Below, one piece after another: positions 1 to 5,638 of a stretch of 7,575 bases of DNA (within the stretch, counting starts at the first letter, position 1; each line of letters starts with the position of its first letter). The DNA comes from Nitrososphaeraceae archaeon (GTDB taxonomy: Archaea > Thermoproteota > Nitrososphaeria > Nitrososphaerales > Nitrososphaeraceae). Under the pieces are notes generated by a model that was not told where the DNA came from, ran no database searches, and saw nothing but the letters and a program-made list of their open reading frames with translations. The position numbers and the translations under genes were made by a program. Where the stretch lies: NCBI GenBank assembly GCA_021155845.1, contig JAJNBK010000032.1, positions 1 through 7,575 of the forward strand, given 5' to 3'.

Positions 1-1
1 G

Positions 2-487
2 ATTTATTCATATTATACGAAAATGCAACTTGAAGATAATAATGAAATTGTATTAATCATTCCATATTATGAAACTACTGAGATGGTTAGAAGTGTATTA
101 TCAGGAGAGAATAAGAATAATCAAAGTAATATCATTGATGTAAGAAAATATGAAAAACAAGGCTCTCTTGTGATCATAGATTCTGTAACAGCATATTTTC
201 ATTCGGACATAGATTTAATGTCGTATCTAGCAAGAATAGCAAAGCAGGCTCAATTCTCTGGTAAAAACGGAATATCTGTAATAGCTGATTTAGCCTCATT
301 CTACTACAACGATCAAATTGATAAACTCATAGAGTATGAAATGTCACTACCAACAAAATATGATGATAATATGAAATTGAAAGGATTTTGTTTTTATCAT
401 CAGGTAGACTTTGATCGAAGGCTTACAGAACAACAAAAACAAACATTACTTGAACATCATGGCAAGAATCTAATGGTAGTTACTTAA
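2..487 (+). CDS. MEDS-domain sensory protein, 5'-truncated by window edge
   Basis: The reading frame is open from base 2 through the first ATG at 23 to a TAA at 485-487. Counting from that ATG there are 154 residues. The order of features matches the MEDS domain (methanogen/methylotroph DcmR sensory domain): a beta-strand with EIVLIIPYYET (residues 8-18), a Leu/Val/Ile strand SLVIIDSVTAY (48-58), a helix DLMSYLARIAKQA (64-76), a strand ISVIADLASF (84-93), the acidic helix LIEYEMSL (102-109), then GFCFYHQVDFDRR (121-133) and a terminal LLEHHGKNLMV (142-152). The last two resemble the family's Cys-x-Tyr-Asp and Thr-His-Pro ends. The usual first helix of the domain lies upstream of the ATG, and the frame is open there (IYSYYTK), so the true start is probably outside the window. 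MEDS proteins are thought to sense small ligands or redox state; the ligand here is unknown. Domain call is by pattern memory, moderately sure. Confidence 0.65.
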   Translation: MYSYYTKMQLEDNNEIVLIIPYYETTEMVRSVLSGENKNNQSNIIDVRKYEKQGSLVIIDSVTAYFHSDIDLMSYLARIAKQAQFSGKNGISVIADLASFYYNDQIDKLIEYEMSLPTKYDDNMKLKGFCFYHQVDFDRRLTEQQKQTLLEHHGKNLMVVT

Positions 488-546
488 AGCATTTGTAAGC
501 AAGGTGTGTGAATAAAATATAATATTATTATTATCGTACATATTAA

Positions 547-581
547 GAAAAGAACATTAGAAGACCTTTTTTCTTCTTTTC
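547..581 (+). terminator. Possible T-rich terminator after the MEDS gene
   Basis: About 60 bases past the stop codon lies a stretch with T6 at 567-572 and T4 at 577-580. It is overlapped by inverted repeats gaaaagaa (547-554) with ttcttttc (574-581) and agaaga (559-564) with tcttct (572-577). Archaeal transcription commonly ends at T-rich tracts. The hairpin is purine/pyrimidine biased, so its pairing could be compositional. Confidence 0.4.
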
Positions 582-803
582 AACTATTCCCATACAATCA
601 AAGTCATGTTTACAAAATAGAAGGGTTAGAATCTTTCATAATATCAAAGGAGATAATGCTGAATAATAAATAAATATTCATATAATTAGGAGTAGAATTT
701 CTTTATTAAATTTAGTTGAACAGCCCACGTTTTTAGCTGTTTATGGCTAAACTAGTTATCCATGTTTGTTGCTTGTTTTAAGTTATAGAAATAGAAGAAA
801 TGA

Positions 804-816
804 TTTAATTTATAAT
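804..816 (+). promoter_or_regulatory. TATA-like box upstream of the small membrane protein gene
   Basis: The string tttaatttataat ends in TTTATAAT centred near 813, which predicts transcription starting near 839 and a leader of about 24 bases before the ATG at 863. A purine-rich agaggga at about 845-851 could act as a weak ribosome binding site. AT richness makes such boxes common, so support is modest. Confidence 0.35.
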
Positions 817-862
817 CTTTAGAAGACTGAGAGAAAAAAGAGAATAGAGGGATTATTGTAGC

Positions 863-1099
863 ATGCCAAACAATCTTGTAATTATAGGTCTTATACTAAA
901 CTTAATAGCATCATTGTTGATTGCATATGGAAGAATCTTTCGCAGTAAAAAAACAATAAAAAAAGAATCTAATACTGAAGGAGGACATAATCCAGAGGAA
1001 GAAAGACATAGACTTAAGGAAACACGCATAGCCCAGTTAGGAGTTGGTCTTATGGTTGTTGGATTTGCTGTTCAAATTATTGGCAATGTCTTTCAATAG
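863..1099 (+). CDS. Small two-helix membrane protein, function unknown
   Basis: A 78-residue protein starting at ATG 863. Two hydrophobic segments are clear: residues 5-22 (LVIIGLILNL and onward) and 59-76 (LGVGLMVVGF and onward). They are joined by a strongly charged, hydrophilic loop (24-56) rich in Lys, Glu and Arg. Both helices contain glycines, as in small helical hairpins. The basic stretch RSKKTIKK directly after helix 1 suggests that the loop faces the cytoplasm, giving an N-out/C-out hairpin by the positive-inside rule. No family is recognised and no catalytic residues are visible. It stands alone, with 375 bases before it and a convergent gene after it. The coding case rests on the coherent hydropathy pattern and a preceding TATA-like box. 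Confidence 0.65.
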   Translation: MPNNLVIIGLILNLIASLLIAYGRIFRSKKTIKKESNTEGGHNPEEERHRLKETRIAQLGVGLMVVGFAVQIIGNVFQ

Positions 1100-1160
1100 C
1101 AACTTCAATCAATTCCATAAAAGGACCACTTTGAAGGTACAGTAGAGAGCATGTCAATGT

Positions 1161-1208
1161 GGGTTGTAAAATAGAGTCAAATCTGTCTTCTTACATTCCA
1201 CCCAACCC
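1161..1208 (+). repeat. Dispersed intergenic repeat, copy 1
   Basis: Contains the shared core GAGTCAA (1174-1180) and ACATTCCACC (1193-1202), separated by CTG-containing sequence. This copy has 3 more bases between the two blocks than the others. It is bounded by a perfect inverted repeat GGGTTG (1161-1166) / CAACCC (1203-1208). It lies between the convergent ends of the small membrane protein gene and the SRPBCC gene. Confidence 0.75.
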
Positions 1209-1313
1209 ATAAATTTTACTAGTCCTAGCTAAATGCATATAGTATTATATATTTAAGATTCTTGGGTACATAGAAAAAACAGCGGTAAGTGTAAGGCTTT
1301 AAATAATTTCTGC

Positions 1314-1730
1314 TTAATTTTGTAAAGCCATCTTCCATCGATCAATCTCATTATCGAATCCTTTCAGTTGCTCTTCAAACTGTTCTTCTGTTAGGCCATC
1401 AGGTCTTATGAATGTCCAAGTAGTAGTTGAGCCCTTCTGGTTTGGTATTATCCTAGTATAAACATGCCATTCAAGTCCACCACCAATAAATCGGTGGTCC
1501 AAGATTCCAAACTCACGAACTGATATCTGCTTCATCTTAGAGTTTCCTGCAACAATGTGTTCGAACATCCACCAGTCATCATCTCCTTTTGTTACTAATT
1601 TTATCGCCCCTCCAATTTCCATGTTCTTTATGTCCTCAAAAAAATCAAATACTTTGTTTACTCCTTTTTCCACTGTCATCACTTTAGTAATGACTTTTCT
1701 CAGATTGCTATTTTCATTTTCATTTGCCAT
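1314..1730 (-). CDS. SRPBCC (START/Bet v1-like) domain protein
   Basis: From the ATG at 1730 the protein has 138 residues. A TTG at 1742 in the same frame would add four. The fold order is typical of small SRPBCC proteins: first strand RKVITKVMTVEKG, then the helical VNKVFDFFEDIKNMEIGG, then a series of strands (WWMFEHIVAG, MKQISVREFG, HRFIGGGLEW, HVYTRIIPNQ, STTTWTFIRP) and a long amphipathic C-terminal helix (TEEQFEEQLKGFDNEIDRW). Such proteins form a deep hydrophobic cavity and bind or act on lipophilic ligands. The substrate cannot be read from the sequence. It is transcribed divergently from the TrmB regulator at 1823, with only 92 bases between the two starts, so control by that regulator is plausible. 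The ATG is preferred because TTTAAGTAC at about 1763-1771 predicts a transcript starting close to 1740. Confidence 0.75.
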   Translation of the reverse strand: MANENENSNLRKVITKVMTVEKGVNKVFDFFEDIKNMEIGGAIKLVTKGDDDWWMFEHIVAGNSKMKQISVREFGILDHRFIGGGLEWHVYTRIIPNQKGSTTTWTFIRPDGLTEEQFEEQLKGFDNEIDRWKMALQN

Positions 1731-1762
1731 ATTTTCTTTCAAAAATTATATGAGAAGAGAAA

Positions 1763-1802
1763 GTACTTAAACCCCATTTCCCCCTTAAGGGGTAAATAGT
1801 AC
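1763..1802. promoter_or_regulatory. Divergent promoter with strong palindrome (candidate TrmB operator)
   Basis: The centre is a perfect 12-base palindrome CCCCTTAAGGGG (1781-1792), extending to a 22-base near-palindrome (1776-1797) with ATTT and AAAT at its ends and a single mismatched pair. An outer pair GTACT (1763-1767) / AGTAC (1798-1802) flanks it. The TATA-like box of the minus gene (TTTAAGTA, about 1764-1771) and that of the plus gene (TAAATAGT, 1793-1800) sit on either side, so a bound protein would cover both promoters. Some TrmB proteins bind dyads of the TACT/AGTA type; binding here is inferred. Confidence 0.55.
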
Positions 1803-1822
1803 CAAGGTTAAAGAGATAATGT

Positions 1823-2569
1823 TTGTTACAAGAACTTAGTCAATTAGGCCTTACAGATGGAGAAGCAAGAGTATATCTTTCCTTATTGAAAATAGGTTCC
1901 TCTAAAGTCGGAGCCATAGTTAGGGATTCGCATGTTTCTTACTCTAAGATTTATGATGTTTTAGAAAGGCTTAGTATGAAGGGATTGGTAAGTCATGTTA
2001 CAATTGGTAAGATAAAACATTTCAATGCTGTTGAACCATATAGATTACAAGATTATATACAGAGAAAAGAGGAGCAGTTGAATACACAAAAGGAAATAGT
2101 AGATCAGATAGTACCATCACTTATCAAAATAGCCAATAATAATAGAAGAAATAGTGCAGAGATATTTGTTGGTGATAGAGGCTTGAGAACTGCTTATGAG
2201 ATTTTATTGAGTGATACTTCCAAACATGAAGTCTTGCGCTACTTTTATCCCTATGATGAATATCACCATGATATTGCAAGCCCATTTTATGCCAGATTAT
2301 ATCAATTTCAAAAATCAAGACAACTTGAAGAAAGAGGAATAAGTGTTATTGACTTTAAGAAAACAAACCATTACAAACAAATATCTTCTGAGTTTGGAGT
2401 AAAGCTTAGGTTTGTACGTTTTCCTCTTCCTGGAACAATGGATATATTCAAAGACAGATTGCTAATAATATCCTGGTCAACTAAGATAGGCATTTTGATA
2501 TCATCAAAAGAGATATCTGATCACTTTAAGGAATATTTTGATAGTGTATGGAACATTGCTGAAAGGTAA
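1823..2569 (+). CDS. TrmB-family transcription regulator
   Basis: 248 residues. The N-terminal winged helix is typical of TrmB: LSQLGLTDGEARVYLSLLK (5-23), then GSSKVGAIVRDSHVSYSKIYDVLERLSMKGLV (25-56) with the recognition helix around 39-50, and a wing into KIKHFNAVEP (64-72). A basic, heptad-like helix (75-105) suits dimerisation. The C-terminal half starts with the family's EIFVGDRGLRTAYEIL (113-128) and resembles the non-sugar effector domains of short TrmB proteins. The effector is unknown. The start is TTG at 1823: an in-frame TAA at 1817-1819 blocks anything longer, and the ATG at 1819 is in a frame that stops after six codons. The TATA-like TAAATAGT at 1793-1800 predicts a start of transcription at about 1822, so the mRNA is probably leaderless. 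It likely controls itself and the divergent SRPBCC gene. Confidence 0.85.
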   Translation: MLQELSQLGLTDGEARVYLSLLKIGSSKVGAIVRDSHVSYSKIYDVLERLSMKGLVSHVTIGKIKHFNAVEPYRLQDYIQRKEEQLNTQKEIVDQIVPSLIKIANNNRRNSAEIFVGDRGLRTAYEILLSDTSKHEVLRYFYPYDEYHHDIASPFYARLYQFQKSRQLEERGISVIDFKKTNHYKQISSEFGVKLRFVRFPLPGTMDIFKDRLLIISWSTKIGILISSKEISDHFKEYFDSVWNIAER

Positions 2570-2661
2570 CAATGGGTATTGTTTTATTTTTAGATGAAAT
2601 GAATTAGTTTGGAATCTCATTATTACTAACGAAAGCAAATAATTACTTGTCTTAATCCTAT

Positions 2662-2709
2662 GAGTGGTAAAAATGAGTCAAACCTGGTTCACATTCCACC
2701 GAACCTGCG
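2662..2709 (+). repeat. Dispersed intergenic repeat, copy 2
   Basis: Carries GAGTCAA (2675-2681) and ACATTCCACC (2691-2700), the same blocks at the same 16-base offset as copy 3. The outer inverted repeat is weak here (GTGG 2664-2667 / CCAC 2696-2699). It overlaps the end of a minus-strand open stretch, which stops inside the repeat at the TGA complementary to 2678-2680. Confidence 0.7.
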
Positions 2710-2881
2710 GATTAACTTCTATAGCTATTACTGCTGCTGCGGATAATTCTGCTTGATCTAATCCTACGTTATCAGTACCAGTCATTATTAACATTCCCAA
2801 ACCTATCCAATCAAAGTAATACCTGCAGAATAGAAGAGTCAGAAATATATCATAATAATAAACGTGATATTGCTGATTGAT
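2678..2881 (-). pseudogene. Unrecognised coding-like remnant
   Basis: On the minus strand the frame between stops at 2882-2884 and 2678-2680 is open for 67 codons. An ATG at 2794 gives a 38-residue product ending in NPQVRWNVNQV. The part MLIMTGTDNVGLDQAELSAA has a protein-like mix of residues, with GCA-GCA-GCA alanine codons and few low-complexity features, unlike random AT-rich sequence. The upstream half has many Tyr, Phe and Leu and no start codon. No family is recognised. It may be the tail of a decayed gene whose end coincides with the dispersed repeat, or a short open frame by chance. Confidence 0.3.
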
Positions 2882-3070
2882 TTAATAACAGCAGTGCCTA
2901 AGGTGGCCCATTAGTGACAGTAATAAGAAACGAAGAAAGGAAGATCCTACAAGATAGGTCTTCTTTAGGATACTAGAAACCTATTTTAGCACCAATATCA
3001 GCATCCATGAAGTGAAATATTGTAGTATCTGTCTGATGATGCTAGTCTATGTTAACTCTTCTTCAAACAT

Positions 3071-4108
3071 TCAACTATTATAATCTAAGAATGTCATTAA
3101 TACTCTATTAAATTCATCAGGATACTGATACATCAGCCCGTGTCCAGCATCTCTTATCTGAACAAGCCATGATGAAGGAATTCTTTCCACTAGCATTAAT
3201 GAATTTAGTGCTGGAGTAAATGCATCATCTGTTCCAACTATAATCAAAGTAGGTTGGGTAATCCTTGAAAGAACATTATTGTTGCATGTACCAGTCCAGT
3301 TTGCTATTGCTTCTGATTGTTTTCCCATTATTTCAAAAGACACTGATTCTTTAGGAATTGGGAAGTAGTTTCGGTAATCTGGATTTGATTTGAACCAATC
3401 AGTTGGAAATAATAATGATATGAGTTTCTGTCCTAGTTCTTGAGGAGTAATCGAAGTATTGCTAAAGGTCTGTATTACCTCAGGACTTGGAGGCTCAGCT
3501 TCTTTGCCACCACAGCTTGAGGCATAGAGGATAAGACTACCAACTTTGTCTGGGCTTATCAATGCCAATTCCTGAGCAATGAATGAACCCATAGACCAGC
3601 CTAGAACATCTGCTTTATCTATTTTTAAAGCTTCCATCAGACCCACTGTATCGTTTGCAAACTGGCTGATTGAAAATTCCTTTGTTCCTGCAGTTGATTC
3701 TCCTGCTCCTCGATTATCAAAAATAATTACTGTATGGTTTGATGATGATAGTTGCTCTAATAAAAGGGGATTCCACATATCCATCGTAGCACCGAGTCCA
3801 GTGATTAGAATAATTGGTTTAGCACTACTATCTTTACCCACTTGTTTGTATGCTATATCTATATCACCTACTGTGACTTTTTGAGAGGGCATATTATCTA
3901 TAATAGCGGCTTGGGATTGGAAAGAAGAAGAAGAAGAAGTGTTATTGATATTTTGTCCTTGGCTATAAGCAGGTACAAAGGAGCTAAAACCATTATTGTT
4001 AACTAATATAATACAAGATAACATTATTGCAGGCAAAACCATTTGACTTTTGATTTTCAATTTTATTATACGATTTGATAACCTATATGTTATTTGAACT
4101 TGTTGCAA
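3071..4108 (-). CDS. Exported alpha/beta hydrolase
   Basis: Up to 345 residues with the full catalytic layout. The oxyanion region is LITGLGATMDMW (101-112), then FDNRGAGES (130-138), the nucleophile elbow G-W-S-M-G with Ser172, the acid in VGTDDAFTP (Asp295, possibly Asp294), and His323 in DAGHGLMYQYP. A lid region with PTDWFKSNPDYRNYFP lies at 235-250. An N-terminal signal peptide is seen: basic KLKIKSQ, then hydrophobic MVLPAIMLSCIILV (23-36), ending near VPAYSQG, followed by a Ser/Asn/Gln-rich spacer (50-68). The mature enzyme is therefore probably outside the membrane, perhaps lipid- or S-layer-associated. The substrate (ester, lactone or epoxide-like) cannot be told. The start is unsure: TTG 4108 is the longest, TTG 4060 gives the cleanest signal peptide (MKIKSQMVL...), and ATG 4042 lacks a basic leader. 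The TATA-like box at 4111-4123 favours 4060 or 4042. Confidence 0.85.
   Translation of the reverse strand: MQQVQITYRLSNRIIKLKIKSQMVLPAIMLSCIILVNNNGFSSFVPAYSQGQNINNTSSSSSFQSQAAIIDNMPSQKVTVGDIDIAYKQVGKDSSAKPIILITGLGATMDMWNPLLLEQLSSSNHTVIIFDNRGAGESTAGTKEFSISQFANDTVGLMEALKIDKADVLGWSMGSFIAQELALISPDKVGSLILYASSCGGKEAEPPSPEVIQTFSNTSITPQELGQKLISLLFPTDWFKSNPDYRNYFPIPKESVSFEIMGKQSEAIANWTGTCNNNVLSRITQPTLIIVGTDDAFTPALNSLMLVERIPSSWLVQIRDAGHGLMYQYPDEFNRVLMTFLDYNS
3922..3939 (-). repeat. Trinucleotide microsatellite in the hydrolase spacer
   Basis: Six AAG units in a row on the plus strand, read on the minus strand as a run of serine codons (about residues 57-62). It lies in the linker just after the signal peptide, where length change would be tolerated. 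It could vary in length between strains. Confidence 0.7.
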
Positions 4109-4110
4109 TT

Positions 4111-4123
4111 AATGTAAATATAG
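4111..4123 (-). promoter_or_regulatory. TATA-like box for the hydrolase gene
   Basis: The minus strand reads CTATATTTACATT across this interval. Centred near 4118 it predicts a transcript start near 4092, upstream of the TTG at 4060 and the ATG at 4042 but downstream of the TTG at 4108. A second A/T box, TTTATTAC, lies inside repeat copy 3 (about 4147-4154) and would instead permit the TTG at 4108. Confidence 0.35.
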
Positions 4124-4140
4124 TTCACTATTTGCAACAT

Positions 4141-4188
4141 TGGTGGGTAATAAATTCGAGTCAATTCTGTCCTACATTCCACCAGGCC
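4141..4188 (+). repeat. Dispersed intergenic repeat, copy 3
   Basis: Contains GAGTCAA (4158-4164) and ACATTCCACC (4174-4183) with the same offset as copy 2. A perfect inverted repeat TGGTGG (4141-4146) / CCACCA (4179-4184) encloses the core. Unlike the other two copies it lies between divergent genes, about 33 bases upstream of the longest hydrolase start and about 200 bases upstream of the dehydrogenase. Confidence 0.75.
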
Positions 4189-4389
4189 CGTTCTACCCTC
4201 CGTTCAAAGTAGTGTTTGAGCATTTGTCATAGCATATAGAGTTAGAAATTGCATAGAAATTAAATTTTTCTATCCAATTCATCTAACCAATAGCAATCTA
4301 TAAGAATAAATCCAAGACAAACCTACTGATTACGTTCTTAACTGGGGCTAAAGCATTTTTAGACAACAAAGGAGCAGTAGAAAAAAGAA

Positions 4390-5451
4390 ATGATGATCCA
4401 AGTTTGTGGATATGCAGCCCAGCATGCCAAAGCACCTCTCACTCCGTACTCTTTTGAAAGACGGGAACCTCGAGATCATGATGTCATGATAGACATTCAA
4501 TACAGTGGTATTTGTCATACGGACATCCACCAAGTCAGTAATGGGTGGGGTGGATCAACCTTCCCTATGGTTCCAGGACACGAGATCGTAGGCACTGTCT
4601 CGCAAGTTGGGACAAAAGTGACTCGTTACAAAGTAGGTGACAGGGCGGCTGTGGGCAACTTCGTTGATTCTTGCAGGAAGTGTGGCCCTTGTCAAAAAGG
4701 CCTTGAGCAGTATTGTGTGGAGGGAGCGACATGGACTTATAATGCAGTCGAGAGGGATGGAAAAACTCAAACCCAAGGAGGTTATTCTAACAAAATCGTA
4801 GTCAATGAGAACTACGTCATTCGGATTCCTGACAACCTTTCTCTGGATCGTGCAGCACCACTTCTCTGCGCAGGTATCACACTGTATTCTCCTCTGATGC
4901 ATTGGAAAGCCAGTCCTGGAAAGAAAGTTGCCATTATTGGTCTTGGTGGCCTGGGTCATATAGGAGTAAAAATCGCACACGCACTCGGTGCCGAAGTCAC
5001 TGTGCTCAGCCACTCTCTTGAAAAACAAGAAGAAGGCAAGAGAATGGGAGCCGATAACTTCTATACTACATCAGATCCGAACACTTTCAAGAAGCTCAAA
5101 GGCTATTTCGACCTCATGATCAACACGGTTTCAGTCGTGCTTGATTCGAACAAGTACTTGAAGCTGCTTGCTCTCGACGGGACGATGGTATTGGTTGGGC
5201 TTCCAGAGAAGGAAATGTCAATTGGTGCCTTCTCATTAGCTAGTGCTCGTCGCAGTCTTGCAGGCTCGGCAATCGGTGGAATCAGAGAAACGCAGGAGAT
5301 GCTTGATTTCTGCAGCAAGCATAGCATCGCCTGTGATATAGAACTTATCCCGATTCAGAAGGTAAATGAGGCTTATGAGAGAGTTGTGAAAAGCGACGTT
5401 CGATATAGGTTTGTTATAGATATTGCGAACTCACTGAAGTGCAAAGACTAA
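4390..5451 (+). CDS. Zinc-dependent alcohol dehydrogenase, YahK/CAD type
   Basis: 353 residues, full length for the medium-chain dehydrogenase/reductase family. Catalytic zinc ligands are Cys42 (GICHTDIHQ), His64 with Glu65 (PGHE), and Cys160 ([13 protein letters not shown]). Structural zinc ligands are Cys95, Cys98, Cys101 and Cys109. The Rossmann motif is GLGGLG at 184-189. The second strand ends VLSHSLEK (205-212), with serines rather than an acidic residue, which favours NADP(H). The C-terminal [13 protein letters not shown] (279-291) and DVRYRFVID close the family signature. From memory it closely resembles E. coli YahK, an NADPH-dependent reductase of broad aldehydes; the natural substrate is unknown. 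ATG 4390 is followed at once by a second ATG at 4393, and either may be used. GC is about 51% in bases 4621-4740 against about 30% in 2041-2160 of the TrmB gene, which suggests acquisition from a bacterium. Confidence 0.93.
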   Translation: MMIQVCGYAAQHAKAPLTPYSFERREPRDHDVMIDIQYSGICHTDIHQVSNGWGGSTFPMVPGHEIVGTVSQVGTKVTRYKVGDRAAVGNFVDSCRKCGPCQKGLEQYCVEGATWTYNAVERDGKTQTQGGYSNKIVVNENYVIRIPDNLSLDRAAPLLCAGITLYSPLMHWKASPGKKVAIIGLGGLGHIGVKIAHALGAEVTVLSHSLEKQEEGKRMGADNFYTTSDPNTFKKLKGYFDLMINTVSVVLDSNKYLKLLALDGTMVLVGLPEKEMSIGAFSLASARRSLAGSAIGGIRETQEMLDFCSKHSIACDIELIPIQKVNEAYERVVKSDVRYRFVIDIANSLKCKD

Positions 5452-5485
5452 TTGCTTAGTAGTCAGGTAAACTCCTCTCATAACC

Positions 5486-5522
5486 TTTGAATTGCCAATT
5501 CAAATCATCCTGACAATTTTTT
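5486..5522 (+). terminator. Palindrome plus T-run after the dehydrogenase
   Basis: A 19-base dyad, TTTGAATTG (5486-5494) / CAATTCAAA (5496-5504) around one central C, lies 35 bases past the stop codon and is followed by T6 at 5517-5522. It could end the dehydrogenase transcript. The arms are so symmetrical that a protein-binding site is an equal possibility. Confidence 0.45.
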
Positions 5523-5590
5523 AGGTTTCTAAAGCTGGGCTGTTCGAGTAGACATGTGTAAGGGGAGGATTTAAATCATCTTCCTTCCAA

Positions 5591-5632
5591 TATAATTATA
5601 TACTATTAATTAGTATACTATTGATAAGTATA
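5591..5632 (+). promoter_or_regulatory. Promoter and tandem-repeat operator of the MarR/MFS operon
   Basis: TATAATTATA at 5591-5600 is a good TATA-like box, predicting transcript start near 5620 and a short leader before ATG 5639. It runs into two 15-base direct repeats, TATACTATTAATTAG (5599-5613) and TATACTATTGATAAG (5614-5628), differing at 2 positions, then a third partial TATA (5629-5632). The first unit with the next bases forms the dyad TATACTA-N5-TAGTATA (5599-5617). The placement over the expected start site is where a repressor such as MarR would block transcription. Confidence 0.5.
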
Positions 5633-5638
5633 TGAAAA

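Larger units (their letters stand above)
488..862. other. Intergenic region, 375 bases without a gene
   Basis: No reading frame longer than about a dozen codons with a plausible start was found by eye on the plus strand. It holds a T-rich hairpin just after the MEDS gene (annotated separately), a short stem-loop tttagc/gctaaa at 732-737 and 746-751 with an 8-base loop, an adjacent actagt palindrome at 751-756, and a TATA-like box near 804-816 that could serve the next gene. Nothing else is recognised. Confidence 0.5.
2570..3070. other. 501-base gap between convergent genes
   Basis: No intact gene is recognised between the TrmB stop and the hydrolase stop. The gap holds copy 2 of the dispersed repeat, an overlapping 67-codon minus-strand open stretch with protein-like composition, and a short minus-strand frame from an ATG near 3009 (MDADIGAKIGF) that ends after eleven codons. 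A small inverted repeat atccta (2944-2949) / taggat (2966-2971) is also present. The gap is probably a graveyard of decayed coding sequence. Confidence 0.4.

Noticed and set aside
718..727. Ten-base inverted match gaacagccca with tgggctgttc at 5536-5545
   Set aside because: Matches of this length are expected many times by chance in a window of this size, and flanks do not extend it.
1555..1770. Plus-strand open frame overlapping the SRPBCC gene
   Set aside because: It is antisense to the SRPBCC coding region, with a Phe/Ser-rich translation expected from a shadow frame.
1161..4188. Nearly equal spacing of the three repeats (1501 and 1483 bases between cores), like a tandem duplication or CRISPR-like pattern
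   Set aside because: The sequences between copies are unrelated genes, and the spacing is far too long for an array. Two similar intervals are likely coincidence.
4555..5028. Minus-strand open frame of 157 codons inside the dehydrogenase gene
   Set aside because: It lies wholly opposite a well-supported zinc dehydrogenase with intact motifs, and its translation resembles no protein family.
5535..5560. GTTCGAGT at 5542-5549 resembling a tRNA T-loop
   Set aside because: No pairing T-stem, acceptor stem or anticodon arm could be built around it.
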